A DNA stretch of 64,000 nucleotides from contig CM063501.1 in the NCBI GenBank assembly GCA_032207245.1, positions 78,700,286 through 78,764,285 on the forward strand, given 5' to 3'. The stretch comes from Pardosa pseudoannulata (Eukaryota; Arthropoda; Arachnida; Araneae; Lycosidae). Position 1 is the first letter of the stretch. Every line of letters begins with the position of its first letter. Positions 1 through 17,945 of the stretch are shown here, in pieces. Under the pieces are notes generated by a model, which searched no databases, was not told where the DNA came from, and saw only the letters and a program-made list of their open reading frames with translations. Both the position numbers and the translations under genes were made by a program.

Positions 1-330
1 ACCTTGGGGTCAGTTACGATCCCGCCAACTGTTTCTTGGGTCAGTTAAGATCCCAGTTACTTGAGAACTCCAGCTAAAGTTAGTGTTATATTTTTTAGCT
101 GAATTCTCACTCGGTGGCTATCCCGATCTCGGAATTCCAGAGGATCCATTAACGTGATCCATCAGGGGTGTAAAGTCTATTCAATTCGATTGTCAAGATC
201 CCAGGGTCTGCAACGCCACGCTATTATCCTGATAAACAGGTTCGATAAGCTGGCGTGTGCTATGGATAAAGGGGGGTCTTCATAGCCCATGTAGTGTGCT
301 GAAGAGGGGCTGTTTGAATGTAAGTACGGT
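1..330. other. Moderately GC-rich fragment at the window edge, unidentified
   Basis: This block is less AT-rich than what follows. It has two imperfect copies of a 20-bp motif beginning CTTGGGGTCAGTTACG, at about 3-22 and 35-54, then a GC-rich stretch at 200-320. No reading frame of useful length is open. It looks like the end of a repeat cut by the window edge, but I cannot classify it. Confidence 0.3.
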
Positions 331-2544
331 GATTGTTTTTGTTAGCTGTAGCAAATGTGGCTTACAGCAGTGTTTTACTTTTATTTGTAAGTAACATAGT
401 TATGTCTTGTTTAAATAATAACTAGATGTTTTTGACGAAGCTTTTTAGACTTATCATATTTTTATACTGCACCTAGTCACATACATCAATTCCATTGCTA
501 TCATTTATATAAATGCACTCTGCTTTACCTGTATGAGAGGTAACAGAACAATTAAAAGAATAAGTGTTTACTAACTTTTAAAATCGTACTCGTGATTTTT
601 TCTTCCAATTTTCTGATATTATTACTTAAAATGTAATATTACTCATACTTGTGTATTATTTACATGATTAAATAGTTTATTTATGGAAATGCATTTCAAA
701 TGCCATAAAAATATAAAAAGAGACCCTCTAGGGAAATTATGCTATCACGAATGTAGGTAGGGGGTATTAAAAAGATTCAATTAATACTAAGAAATAATTC
801 CGACATTTGGATAAATTGATTATGCATATTAATTTATACTTATGTACACAATTGTGTTAGTTACAGTTATTAATGGCTATTTTTTTGATTTCAAGAAGCT
901 ATAGATTACAGCAACTTGTAATAAAGTATATATAGTAATATAGAAAATCTCAGTGTGGTTATAGAAAGATGGCTTCCTAAAAATAAAGAAGCTCTGAAAA
1001 ATGTATAAGTGATGACTGTGTAAAGAAATTTTAAAAATAACAAATAGAAAGTCAGTTTTAAGTTGATCGTTTTCTAGTAATCAAAGGTTTATCATACCCT
1101 CTAGTAGAGTTTTTAACAATAGTTTGATTAATATAATAAAAAGATATAAAATACTATTGGATGGCTTTTAAAGAATATTGTTGGTAGATTTAAATTTCAT
1201 TAAAATTATCATGAAAATTGAAGGTTATTTAAGAAATTAATTTCTTTAATAAAAATTAAAATATAATGAATTAATTTACATTTTGCTGATAATATACAGT
1301 ATATACTAATATAATGACTAAAATTCATTAAAATAATTAAAATTAAAAACTAATTATATAATATTCATTACATTAAAATTACTAATAAAAATTGAAATGT
1401 GAGTAACAAATATACAATGAATCATCAAAAAATACAATATAATAATATTGTATTATATACTAATATATAATGACTCAAGTTTCATTAAAATCGTTATGAA
1501 AATTGAAATGTAATTAACTAGCATACGATGTACTTACATGGATTTTAAAGAGTAGGATGATTCAATTTTGTACAGAATAATTCTTTTGTTTTGTATATTT
1601 ATTTAACATACACTTTTAGTCATACATTTTTTGAATGCAGGACACGTCAGTAAAAGCATTTAAATTCTTCTAAATTTAATCCAAAAATTTTTCGAATGTT
1701 TAAAAATCTCTGATTTAAGAAACCTTGTTTCCTTAATGTATACTAATTTAATAAATTAATAAAAAATATTTCGAAACTGGTTCTTTAATATTATTGCCAT
1801 ATTTCATTTACCTCAACAATTTTTAGTTTCATTTTCGTCATTCATTATCTTGCAGTAGGATTTTTTTGATTTGTGGGAAATATAAAAATTGTTTGGAAGA
1901 AAAAAAAAACCATGGGAAAAACTTCAATATTTTTTACGTGTTTTTTCAGATGACAAGCTAAAGATTCTTTGAAGTTACAGCACCTGAACCCATCGTAACT
2001 TCTGCGAAAGTTTTGGAGTCTCTCCGCATTTCGACAAATGTAATTATCCCATGCTTACCAGATGCCTCGAAAGAAAACCAGACCGATACTTGTGCATAAA
2101 ATATTTTTTTAGAAAAAAAAGTCACGCTTTTGCGAAAAGAGTACTCATGCTTCAAGGAAAGACTAATTTAAGGAAGTATTTTTGAGTCAAATGTATAAAT
2201 ATTGGTCTCGAAATTAGTTTGCCAGGAAAACTTTTTCATGTTTGTGATCTTTCCCTATGTTTAGGGTTTTAACGACAAAATAGTATTTTTTTGTCATAAT
2301 AGGAACAAAAATGAGCAAAATTATAAAAATAGTTATATGTTCAAATTGATATATGCATCAGCAATCAAAATAGATCAAGTATTCAGGTTAATGTGTATCA
2401 CTATTTATTTAAGGAGGAAAAAATATTTCGGATATGGACAGCTGCTTACCTATCAAATTGTGCACATTTTTGTACAATTTAATTGTAAGATGGTCCTCAG
2501 AACTTCATCCTCCCATTGCATTAAACGTTCAAACTGAATTTCGT
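331..2544. other. AT-rich non-coding DNA with degenerate short repeats
   Basis: No gene is visible. Between about 1180 and 1560 a phrase like TTCATTAAAATnnTnATGAAAATTGAAATG recurs roughly every 45-170 bp in degenerate form, suggesting an old tandem repeat. The short open frames here have no recognisable domain and the base composition of the surrounding DNA, so I treat them as chance. Confidence 0.5.
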
Positions 2545-2556
2545 TTATCAAGACCA

Positions 2557-2978
2557 GGGGTGTGTGGCAGTGATTCACCTCAGCAGTGCTACGGCTCAGC
2601 TCTGGAGATGAGCCACAGGGTGTTGTACTACGGTACTTCACCTAGGACAGCTATCAGCCTCCTCGTGGCGCCTCCTGGTAACTAGGAGTGTCCCTCCCAG
2701 GCCAATGATAGCCGTCTGCAACCTCAAGGGGTATACCTCCTATAGGTATACTCGGGTGTCACGAACCCGGGGTTTCCTGAGTGATCTTTCTCTTCAGACT
2801 TCCCTGGTAGTCACGAACTTACTTTGTAGTATGTTCCTTACTGGGGTCGTCAACATTATTCTCGAACCATGACGGAACTCTTGTAGGCCAGCAACACCTT
2901 GTGGTGTGGTGGTTACCGTCGTGGTGATCGGACGCAGTTTTCCGTATGGCTATATGCCGGGTCGGGGTACGAATACAA
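2557..2978. mobile_element. Unclassified insertion flanked by a 12-bp target-site duplication
   Basis: A 422-bp GC-rich block sits in AT-rich DNA and is bracketed by a perfect direct repeat, TTATCAAGACCA, at 2545-2556 and 2979-2990. A long direct repeat around a sharply delimited block is what target-primed retroposition leaves. There is no A-rich tail and no obvious pol III box A/box B pair, so the family is unknown. A short inverted pair is visible in GTATACCTCCTATAGGTATAC at about 2730-2750. No protein domain is recognisable in either strand. Confidence 0.65.
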
Positions 2979-2990
2979 TTATCAAGACCA

Positions 2991-3780
2991 CAGTGTTGTT
3001 TGAATACAGCTGAAATACAGCCATCTGCTTTTAATAAACATAGTTCTTTGCCAGGAAGTAATAAAACAATAATTAATTTGAATTTGAGTTTTTAATGGTA
3101 GTTTGAAAATGGACATCAAAAGCAAAGTTCCAACTGCTTAATAAGCATTGCTTAAACTGAATCAAAATATGTAAAAATGTACTTAAATGTAAAAAAAATG
3201 CTTGAAATTCAATATATCATAGCTTGAAATAGTAAGTGAAAATATCATAATCGTATAAAGTTTCAGTAGTCTCGTAAGAACACAAAAATTCATTAGAGTT
3301 TGGTGAGGTTAAATAAAGTTGTGTAAAACTCCCTGTGTATGGTGAGGAGGCTATTTAAAAAATCCGAGCAGTATATGGGGAAACTATAAATCGAGAACTA
3401 TGTATATATTTTCACTTGTGTTATTACAATAATTGAAAATGAATATGAATTAGTTATGAAGATTTAGTTACATTATTTTACATCAAAATTATAGATTTTG
3501 TACAGTTCTAGAAATAACTAATTATTCGAAAAAAGTACTTCGCAACTTTTGCCTACCTTGACTAGTGTAACGCGCTCTTGATTTCACGCTGTCTATTGCC
3601 CTTAACTTCAATAGGAGAGATTTTTACTTATGATTTCGTTTTTTTTTCTAGCAAGAAGACTTTTAGACCCACAGTTCCTACACCGATTTTTTATTGAATT
3701 CTAATAATTTTTCAATTGTCAGAATCTATATAATTAATTATTAATAAATATAATATCTAGTGGTTACAATGTCTGAATTT
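2991..3780. other. AT-rich non-coding DNA
   Basis: No gene, RNA or repeat structure is visible here apart from A and T runs. Confidence 0.4.
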
Positions 3781-4440
3781 TGTCTCAAATGGGTTCAGGT
3801 GATCGGGCAGGATGCTTACGTACGTGTCACCAACTAAAGCCGTATTTAGACGTATCAGGGATCTCATATCACTCCAACTGTATGCATCCCATACCATCAG
3901 AGAGCCTCCACCAACTCCACTAGTCCTCTATTGATATGCAGGGTCCATGAGGGGATTCATGAGGTCGTCAAATCTGCACGTTCCTTACCTGTGTATTGAG
4001 CATTGAAGTAACACCGAATCAATGCTAATATACCAAGAATTATATTTATTCAATACAGAAACAAATAAATTTAATAGTCGATAGTATAATTAATCTACTA
4101 TTAACCATTAACGCCCAAATTATTTTATTTTGACGCATGACATATAATTCATAAATTGGGTGTCTTCCATCAACATGAATATTATTATCGAATTTATCAA
4201 TACGTCCTTAGTTTTTTTTTTAATGCTGATCTAAAAATAGATCACTGGGCGTTCATAGGATATATTTTAGCAAATACACAACAATCATTAGTATTTCAAT
4301 AACGTGGTAAAATCGAACTAAATAGATAAAAAATAATGCATTTTTCTTTTAAAAAACGTTTATTTATGCAGAATTTCACAATATTACAGAAAATGTACTT
4401 AGTAAAGTTTAATTATTTTAAAATAATAAAATTTCAATGT

Positions 4441-5460
4441 CTACAGTTTAGTGTGGAATTTGAAGAAACACTTCTTGCATAATTTAATCGCACTTCACCA
4501 ATATGTTAGGGGCCTTCCTTGGCACCCTACAATCGACAGCGTCTTTTGCTCTTTCTTTGTCCATAATGTGATCCCTATAAAAGCGAACATCATGACTGAG
4601 ATTAGCTTTTGAGGTGAAGGAAAACTGTAAGGTCAACCGTTCAAATTTTTTTCCGATTCCCAATTTTAGATATTTTACAGCAACAGCTCTAAAATTTACA
4701 TATAGATCACCTTTATGAACATTTCTATGCAGAATACTTGCATTAACTACAGCCATATCAATTATTCGAGTGAATAGACACAGTACATAAACTCTTATTC
4801 TCTCCAAAGGATTTTATCTTGATTTGTCATTCTGCATGTTCATCTGCTTTTGAAATGGCTTGAAATGAATATATGAATTTATTTTTAGGTACAAATCTCT
4901 ATTAAAAGAGTCCTGTATAAGACCTATCACAATCTTCTACATCACTCCAATAATATCTTTCACTTGAAAGATTAAGATAGCCAAATATATCAAAAACCCT
5001 AAAAATATCTTTATATCTTCTTTAGTGATAATTAAATCATGGTCGTTTTTGACATTTTTAGCATAGAGAATAATCTATCAAGAATTACATTATTTATTCA
5101 TCAGAAAAAAGTTTTTCAAAGCAATATAATTGCTACTTTAAATCATTCCATTGCCAAAATACCATTCTTATAAGTTTCCCCCTAATTCCGACCATTTGGT
5201 ATAAATCAGGGTCCCAAATATTTTTGGCTTTTCTGTTTTTAATATTTTAGGCTTCCTCTCAAACGTTGAAGGTAAATCTATTTAATCACACTCATCTTTT
5301 GAATTATATTTTTTTTACCAAACAATATCATTTAATAGTCGCATGTATAATTATCATCTATTTTCTCTTCATCTGTCAGTTCATACATCAGTGGATATGG
5401 CAATAATATCCTCTTTAATTTGTCAGAAAACAATAAAACTGCATCCTGAAAGCTATTAAA
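4441..5460 (-). pseudogene. piggyBac transposase pseudogene (C-terminal half, broken)
   Basis: The minus strand at 4484-4807 reads a segment with IIDMAVVNASILHRN followed by NFRAVAVKYL, matching the end of the DDE_Tnp_1_7 domain, where a DxAxxNA motif and an FR...L motif are typical. After a frameshift near 4490 it continues as IKLCKKCFFKFH, the last part of the cysteine-rich C-terminal finger, with a stop at 4441-4443. Upstream, 5332-5460 reads YPLMYELTDEEKIDDN, like the acidic N-terminal region of the family. The catalytic middle is not recognisable and there are several stops. Not functional. Confidence 0.7.
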
Positions 5461-6161
5461 TACAGGGTGTCTATAAGAACTCCTTTTGAGACAAAATATT
5501 TTAATGAAATAAAAAACATACATACATGTTTTATACATGACTGGCAAGCTTACCTTTTCAAGTTTTTTTTAACACTTATAAATTCTATATGAGCCCTGTT
5601 AGTCACGGCAGACGTCTAAACGGTATTCTACCTCTTCCCATGTCCTGGCGAGCATGTCTGGGGGGGGACGGTCCACACAATTGACTATTCGTTCCCTGAG
5701 ATGTTGAACATCACGTCTTGTCAACGATTTCTTAGGGCTTCGAGGCATGAAGCTCGGATTCTGTCCACTTTCTCTTGAGACACACTCAGTACCTGGCGAC
5801 TTTTGCTTCAAAACACTTCCTGTTTCCTTAAATGCATGAACGATTGACGAAAATTTTTGTCAGAGGCGGGTTAACACCATAGTTACGTCGAAAGTTTCGT
5901 ACGGTAACTACAGACTTCGTTTCTATGAGCTAAATAACACATTGAGCTCTTTGTTGCGGAGTTGCCATCATTTCAAATTTCACGACGTCATTTCAAGGTC
6001 AACGCCCTGCAGCGCCGCCAACAGTTGATACAAACATTCCCAATTGGTATGAGTAAAACTTTTTATGCTCTTTTCAGAAAAATCGACTAAATTTTGCTAT
6101 CTTTTATAGTTAGTGAGATATGAATTTTTAAAACCCGGAGTTCTTTTATAGACACCCTGTA
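5461..6161 (-). mobile_element. Internally deleted mariner-type element nested in the piggyBac element
   Basis: The ends are inverted: TACAGGGTGTCTATAAGAAC at the left and GTTCTTTTATAGACACCCTGTA (split here as GTTCTTTTATAG and ACACCCTGTA) at the right, each bordered by TA, the mariner target dinucleotide. At 701 bp it is about half the length of an autonomous mariner. It lies close to the N-terminal part of the host piggyBac reading frame, so it inserted after that element did. Confidence 0.85.
5599..5968 (-). pseudogene. mariner transposase remnant: N-terminal domain joined to C-terminus
   Basis: Reading the minus strand from about 5968, the frame starts MATPQQRAQCVI and continues with a decayed helix-turn-helix region, reaching VLKQKSPG and RSPKKS, all typical of the N-terminal DNA-binding part of one mariner branch. 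It then jumps to TRRDVQHLRERIVNCVD and RTWEEVEYRLDVCR, which belongs near the family's C-terminus. The DDE/D catalytic core between them is absent. Stops interrupt the N-terminal part. This is a non-autonomous deletion derivative, not a working transposase. Confidence 0.75.
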
Positions 6162-7088
6162 CTTTTAATCCATATTTTCATCTAAAGTAAAAAAAACGTA
6201 ATATACCAGGGTCAGGAAAAAAAACGCCCGAACGCCAGTGATCTATTTCTAGATCAGCAGTATTTTGACACTAATTTTTTACTATTTATATTTGTTTAAG
6301 ATAACATCGGTTTATAATCAATGCTACATATATGAAGATATTATTCAATCGCCAAAAAAAATTTAACTTTTGCTTATTACTTAGCTGTTTTCAGTGTTTA
6401 TGCTAAGGAACGTAGAAAAACGGCCGAACGAAAGGGCCTTCACCAAACTTTCTCTTATCGCTTTAGATCAATGATATAAACAAAACAAGAAAACCACTTG
6501 TTGGTAAACAGGTGCATGCCTAGTCTTGCTGTGCAGTATAGAATGTGTGGGGTGGGTTTAAGGTCAACTAAAAGCGAGTTTAAAGCCATGTTTAGCGATC
6601 TAAAAAAATAGATCATCGCTAATGGGTTAAATTCTCTCCCATACCATCAGAGAGCCTTCACCAAATCCACTAGTCCCCTGTTGACATGCAGGGTCCATAA
6701 GGGGATTCATGAGGTCGTCAAATCTGCATGTTCCTTACCTGTGTATTGAACATTGAAGTAACACCGAATCAATGCTAATATATCAAGAATTATATTTATT
6801 CAATACACAAACAAATAAATTTAATAGTCGATAGTATAATTAATCTACTATTAAATTCCATCCCATACCATCCAAGTCCCATACCATCAGAGAGCCTTCA
6901 CCAAATCCACTAGTCCCCTGTTGACATGCAGGGTCCATAAGGGGATTCATGAGGTCGTCAAATCTGCATGTTCCTTACCTGTGTATTGAACATTGAAGTA
7001 ACACCGGATCAATGCTAATATATCAAGAATTATATTTATCCAGTACACAAACAAATAGATTTATTAGTCGATAGGATAATTAATCTAA

Positions 7089-7916
7089 AAACTTCATTCT
7101 TCTCTGGCTATAAGCTGTACTTATATATAGTCTGGCAAAGAAACCCAAATTTGGTCTAAAACACTTTTTGCTCTTAAATTTTATTCGTTATGTCCTTTTG
7201 ATTGATATTTGTTATATATTTTTAATATTAATTCTGCCTTAAATGCTTTATTTAATAATCATATGTGTCATCAATAATACGGCAATTATTAAGGTGTGTT
7301 TAGTAAAATTAGATAACTTTTAGAAATAGATTCTTAGTTTAAGTAAATCCATAATTAGGGAACTAATACTTTATTGGCCAGGATTTCTTTCCCCGATAAT
7401 AAATATATATTATAGCTTTCCAACTTTTTTAATAATTGGTTAATTGATTTTATTGGTTTTGAAATTATACTGCAATATCAGATATCTAACCTATTGCGTA
7501 GTATATCGCTTGCAGATAATTACAGCAAACTCTCCACAATTATTTTTAATAGACTTATTTCTTAGTTTCAATAAATAATAAAATTTATGCATTGAGAAAT
7601 TATTATGGGCCAGAGAAGCTTCATTATATATTTAGTAGTGGGGCCTTGGGTATTAAAATCCTAGATGAAAAAAGAACAAAGAAAAGTATCATAAAAGTAT
7701 AATAGAAGTGTCAACCAGGATAAATTATCCCTGAAATATTCTAGAAGTAAATTTTCTCCAATAATTGATTGTTATATATGAAAGCTTTTGCTTCGATATT
7801 CTTCATTTTCTCATGTATTAAGATTTAGTGGAAAGTTTAATGACGAACTTTCTTTTCTTACATTTTATTTTAATGTTATATAATACTACTTTTTACATTA
7901 GCCGTTGTGCAAGTAA
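7089..7916. other. AT-rich non-coding DNA
   Basis: No gene or repeat structure is visible between the end of the 240-bp repeat and the TA microsatellite. Confidence 0.4.
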
Positions 7917-7923
7917 ATGTTTT

Positions 7924-7966
<43 letters not shown>

Positions 7967-8102
7967 ATATATATGTATGTATGTGTGTATATATATATAT
8001 GTATGTATGTATGTGTATGTGTATATATATATGTATGTGTGTATATATATATATATATGTATGTGTGTATATATATATGTATGTATGTATGTGTATATAT
8101 AT

Positions 8103-8177
<75 letters not shown>

Positions 8178-8200
8178 TATATATGTGTATTTTTCTGTGT
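7924..8200. repeat. (TA)n microsatellite with interspersed TATG/TGTG units
   Basis: About 280 bp of TA dinucleotides, interrupted by ATGTATG and TGTGTG variants. Long open frames on both strands rich in Tyr, Ile and Val are artefacts of the dinucleotide repeat. Confidence 0.97.
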
Positions 8201-8701
8201 GTGTATAAATACTCATAAAGGTTGGGATGAAAAAGTTCATTGCGATTTATTTTAGATTAAAATGATTTCATTAACTGTTATTAGATAAGAAGGTTTAAAA
8301 GCTCTTGATATTAAAATTCTTTGAGGAAAAAAAACAGTAACGCGAGCATAAGTTTCAAGTAAGAATAATTACTTGCTGAAATATGGAAAAAGTAATTACT
8401 TTTTTTTTCAATGAGTATTTTTTAATGATAAAAGCTTTTTCCTTCACGTACTTAATTTGTTCATTTATTAATCTTAAACTTTAAAGAGTAAAATTCCTTT
8501 CTGTTGGTTTATTAGCATGATAATTATTATTTGACTGCTGGAATATTAGACATTTTCAGAGTATATATATTAGGATCACGTAAAAAAGCGGCACTTTTAT
8601 GATAACAACGTTGTGATAATATAAGGAACACTACACATATCCTAATAGAGGGTTTGAGGTGATAGAAATGCATGCCATATTTTCAAATTACGACAATTTT
8701 C
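8201..8701. other. AT-rich non-coding DNA
   Basis: Nothing recognisable is seen between the microsatellite and the SINE. Confidence 0.4.
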
Positions 8702-8715
8702 TGTGATAGCGTTGG

Positions 8716-8885
8716 TTTGGTTTGATTTGGTTTGGAGTGCTAAGGTCTACTTTTTGAAATACGAAGGCTAATGAGACCGGGACCTACAGCTTAAAGCCGA
8801 TTCCGAACGGATACGAACATACAGGCCACAGTGGGATTCGAAAGCACGAACTCCGGTACCGTCCAGCACCCTAACCAATTGGTCA
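8716..8885 (-). mobile_element. tRNA-derived SINE, family 1, with perfect 14-bp target duplication
   Basis: On the minus strand the head reads TGACCAATTGGTTAGGGTG (box A-like) and then TTTCGAATCCCACTG (box B-like). The body has GTTCGGAATCGGCTTTAAGC and AGGTCCCGGTCTCATTAGCC, shared with the other family 1 copies, and the 3' end is a CCAAACCAAA tail. A perfect direct repeat, TGTGATAGCGTTGG, flanks it at 8702-8715 and 8886-8899, as expected for LINE-assisted insertion. Confidence 0.85.
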
Positions 8886-8899
8886 TGTGATAGCGTTGG

Positions 8900-9648
8900 A
8901 GCAAGTTCAATGATATCTTTCGTATCATGTATGTCTCCATACCCTGTCAACTTGCAATGGTGCAAATTTGAACGGTGGGAAATATGACTACTAGAGAAAT
9001 TTGTTGTCACCTGCAAAATATGTATGGTGCAAAGTGTAGTCATAAAAAGCAGCATTCCAGTGCTTTAGGGGTTTTGTAAAGGGTGAAATACTATGTACGA
9101 CACGATACGACTAAAGAAACATGATTATCACCCATTAAGTAATTGCAGCTGTAGATGCTATCGTGAGAAATAAAGCAAAGACTCCGAAGGGACCGGGATT
9201 TGTAGACAATAATAAGATTCAGATTGTAGTTAAAAGCTGATTTCAAAGCCAATCTCTTCATCCAATGTTACCAAAATCTCCAGGACCACTGGGAAATTTC
9301 AACTTCTATAGCAGAATGTCAATGTATTATATGTCTTTGCATTCCATATATACTAATATATTACTTTTTAATATATATGCTAACTTACAGCAATATCATT
9401 AAACCATTCGCCAAATAAACTGTTGCCCTACTTTTAGTTGAGCGACTCTTTTACTTACATATAAAAGCAAGGTGCAAAGGTGAATGCAGAGGTTATGGAT
9501 TTCTGTTTGTAATACTTTCTGGCATAATTTATTTAAGAACTTTTTATTTCTTTACTTGTGTAAATATTTCTTGTGCAAATTTTCCTTCAAAGCAGCAAAA
9601 TTTATTTACATATTCCTCAAAAGATTTCAAAGGAGCACGTCACATCAG
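8900..9648. other. AT-rich non-coding DNA
   Basis: No gene, RNA or repeat was recognised. Confidence 0.4.
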
Positions 9649-10268
9649 TATAACCAACACTAAGGCTAGGAACAAAGCTTTTTGTAAATCTTAAAATGAG
9701 ATGTGTAATTCTAAGGAAATGACTATAAGGTTTTATTTATCAATGCATTTGGACATGAGCATATAGTTTAGAGTTCCTATAAATAGAAAAATAGGGTTTT
9801 TTTTGTTATAACATGAATATATTTTAGAATAGGTAAGTATATTGTACTAGCTATTTATAACCAACACTAAGGCTAGGAACAAAGTTGTTTGTAAATCATA
9901 AAATGAGATGTATAGTTCTAAGGAAATGAGTATAAGGTTTTATTTATCATAGTATTCGGACACGAGCATTAAGTTTAGAGTTCATATAAATTCAAAAATA
10001 GGATATTTCTGTAATAACATGAATATCTGTTAGAATAGATAAGTTAACTATCTTGTGTGTACTAGCTATGTATAACCAATACTAAGGCTAGGAACGAAGT
10101 GGCTTGTAAATCATAAAATGAGATGTATAGTTCTAAGGAAATGGGTAAAAGATTTTATTTATCAAATCATTCGGACACGAGCATAAATTTTAGAGTTCCT
10201 ATAAATGCAAAAATAGGATATTTCTGTTATAACTTGAAGATCTTTTAGAATTGGTAAGTTAAGTATCT
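9649..10268. repeat. Tandem repeat, period about 206-216 bp, three copies
   Basis: Units begin ATAACCAACACTAAGGCTAG at about 9649, 9856 and 10072. Shared phrases include AAATGAGATGT and TTAGAGTTCCTATAAAT. Divergence is moderate with small indels, so the array is not recent. Confidence 0.85.
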
Positions 10269-10745
10269 TGTGTGTATTAGCAGTTAGTGTGTAGACAATA
10301 AAAGCGAAAATTGGGGTCGTGAGAAAATGAGAACAGGTCTATCTATGTAACATACAGTTTTGAGTTGTTATTATCAGATAATTATAAAATAAATGGAAAA
10401 CTCCAATATCATGAACGTAAAGCACTCTTTTTAGCAATCGTCACTTGGTTGATGGGATAGAAAACTTAGCAGTAAACAAGTTTTTTCTACTGTAGTGGAA
10501 TATTCTGGCAGTTAGAGTGTAAAACCGAAAATTGGGGTCTTGAGAAAACGAGAATAGGTTTATTTATGTAACATACAATTTTACTTTGTTATTATCAAGC
10601 AGATAATTGTAAAATAAATAGAAATCTCCAATATCATAAACGAAAAAGAAGTCTTTTAGCAATCGTCATTTGGTTGATAGAATAGAAAACTTAGTGTTAA
10701 ATAAGCTTTTATCTACTGTAGAGGAATATTCTGAAAGATCTTAAG
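10269..10745. repeat. Tandem repeat, period about 239 bp, two copies
   Basis: Units begin GCAGTTAGTGTGTAGAC at about 10271 and a diverged copy at about 10509. They share GAAAATTGGGGTC, TCCAATATCAT and AGCAATCGTCA. The array directly follows the 9649-10268 array but has an unrelated unit. Confidence 0.8.
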
Positions 10746-11822
10746 AGTAAAGTAATGAATATTCTATTAACCTCTAGAATTAATGTTATTAAGTAAAATA
10801 TAATTAATTATTAATAAATTTTACAATGGAAGTGCCGGAGGCATGAAAGCCCGAAGTGTTATCGCTTCCACGCAGATAACTTGAGTAAAAAGATTTTCAG
10901 CAGCATTAAACTGATATTTTCAATGCAAAGTAGTTTTCATTTAATGCTAAAAATTAAAAGGATTTTTCTTCCTAAATTGTATTTATTGAGAATTTATAAA
11001 CTGTGATGATCATTTAATTGCAGTTAAGCCTGAAAAACTTTTTAAAAATCATGCTTAATTAATTCGACATGTTACAAATGTATGGACTGAATTATAATCA
11101 GCGTTTGCCTTTGGCCGTAAATCCCCAAGATTAGTACAACCCTTTATATTTGATCTGTAATCTCTACTTCTATTTCCACACGTAATTACCATATTGACTT
11201 CTGCACAACGATTCTTGCTCATCATTATGCAGCAAGGATTAATATGTCCAAAACCTGAGAAAAACTTTCATTGTGTTTGTGAAGCACTCAATCACTTTAA
11301 TTCCTAATCGATTAGTTTGAATTTTTTCTAAAAATCTCGGTGAACTATTGTATTAAAGCCAATTACAGAGTGAATGGATAAAAAGGTGTTTGAAAGTGAT
11401 TGGAAGCTGATTGACGAATTATGGCTAGAAAGATTCAAAGAGAAGGAAGAAAAACAATTGATTTTTAGAGAATATACATAAATAATGACTTTAATGTTTC
11501 ATGATATACACTGTAAATGGGAGAGCTTAGCTTATATTACCTAACTGGATTACAAACTGGTTTGACCTAACGAATTTACGTCTTTTTATAGGAAATCAAA
11601 AATTTTAAGCAAATTAAAAATGAATAATTTTTGTTGCTTTTCTCTTTACCTTATCTTTCTTATTTCTTTTTATTTTTCAAAATACTTGAAATTTCGGCAT
11701 TTATTGTTCGAGTATTTTTATCAATTCTTTGTTTTTTGTTTTTAAAAAATATTTTATAAAATAAAAAATAAATATTTCTTTGAAGCATTTTCAAACATTT
11801 CTTGTACTTGCGCATAATTTTA
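10746..11822. other. AT-rich non-coding DNA with a small GC-richer patch
   Basis: A short GC-richer patch lies at about 10829-10880; otherwise nothing is recognised. Confidence 0.4.
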
Positions 11823-17749
<5,927 letters not shown>

Positions 17750-17756
<7 letters not shown>

Positions 17757-17945
17757 TATATCCGTTTTAATGAATTTAGAAGCTTAAGATGTGTGTCGGT
17801 CAACAACATTGGATGTCATGGTAACCATAAATATGCAAATCTCGTTTAGAATGACGTCAAACATAACTTTAGCTTGTAATACTGGATAAATCAGATATCT
17901 GAGTTGAGTTACGAGACATTTTCCTACTAGCATTGATGTACTTTT
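17750..17945. promoter_or_regulatory. Conserved block of the higher-order repeat with octamer-like and CRE-like motifs
   Basis: This is the first of six copies (others start near 18634, 19533, 20436, 21333 and 22555) of a GC-richer block of roughly 190 bp. It contains ATGCAAAT at 17833-17840, the POU octamer core, and palindromic TGACGTCA at 17852-17859, the CREB/ATF site, 19 bp apart start to start. TGACGTCA is intact in five of six copies and ATGCAAAT in four of six. The motif identities are established; any regulatory activity is inference, and both motifs are short enough to occur by chance. Confidence 0.35.

Larger units (their letters stand above)
4101..6630 (-). mobile_element. piggyBac-family DNA transposon, decayed, carrying a nested mariner
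   Basis: The element is bounded by TTAA at 4101-4104 and 6627-6630, the target of piggyBac integrases, and its ends match as TTAACC-ATTAACG against TTAACCCATTAGCG read inwards. Near each end are palindromes of the form TGATCTA-loop-TAGATCA (4227-4244 and 6239-6256) and a longer one near 6588-6620. Inside, on the minus strand, is a degraded transposase. The insertion point is confirmed by the neighbouring repeat copy at 6841-6860, which has uninterrupted CTACTATTAAATTCC where this copy is split. A mariner at 5461-6161 lies inside it. Confidence 0.85.
3888..7088. repeat. 240-bp tandem repeat, three copies, first copy split by a transposon
   Basis: The unit begins CCCATACCATCAGAGAGCC and recurs at 3888, 6638 and 6878. 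Copies two and three are contiguous with a 240-bp period. Copy one runs from 3888 to its TTAA at 4101-4104, is interrupted by the piggyBac element, and resumes after 6630. The DNA at 3790-3887 upstream of copy one has similar composition and may belong to a longer parent repeat. The unit has no recognisable coding content. Confidence 0.85.

Noticed and set aside
7828..8255. Five overlapping open frames on both strands rich in Tyr and Ile
   Set aside because: They are translations of the TA microsatellite in several frames, with no independent coding signal. The same holds at 16975-17361, 24600-25014 and 31812-32060.
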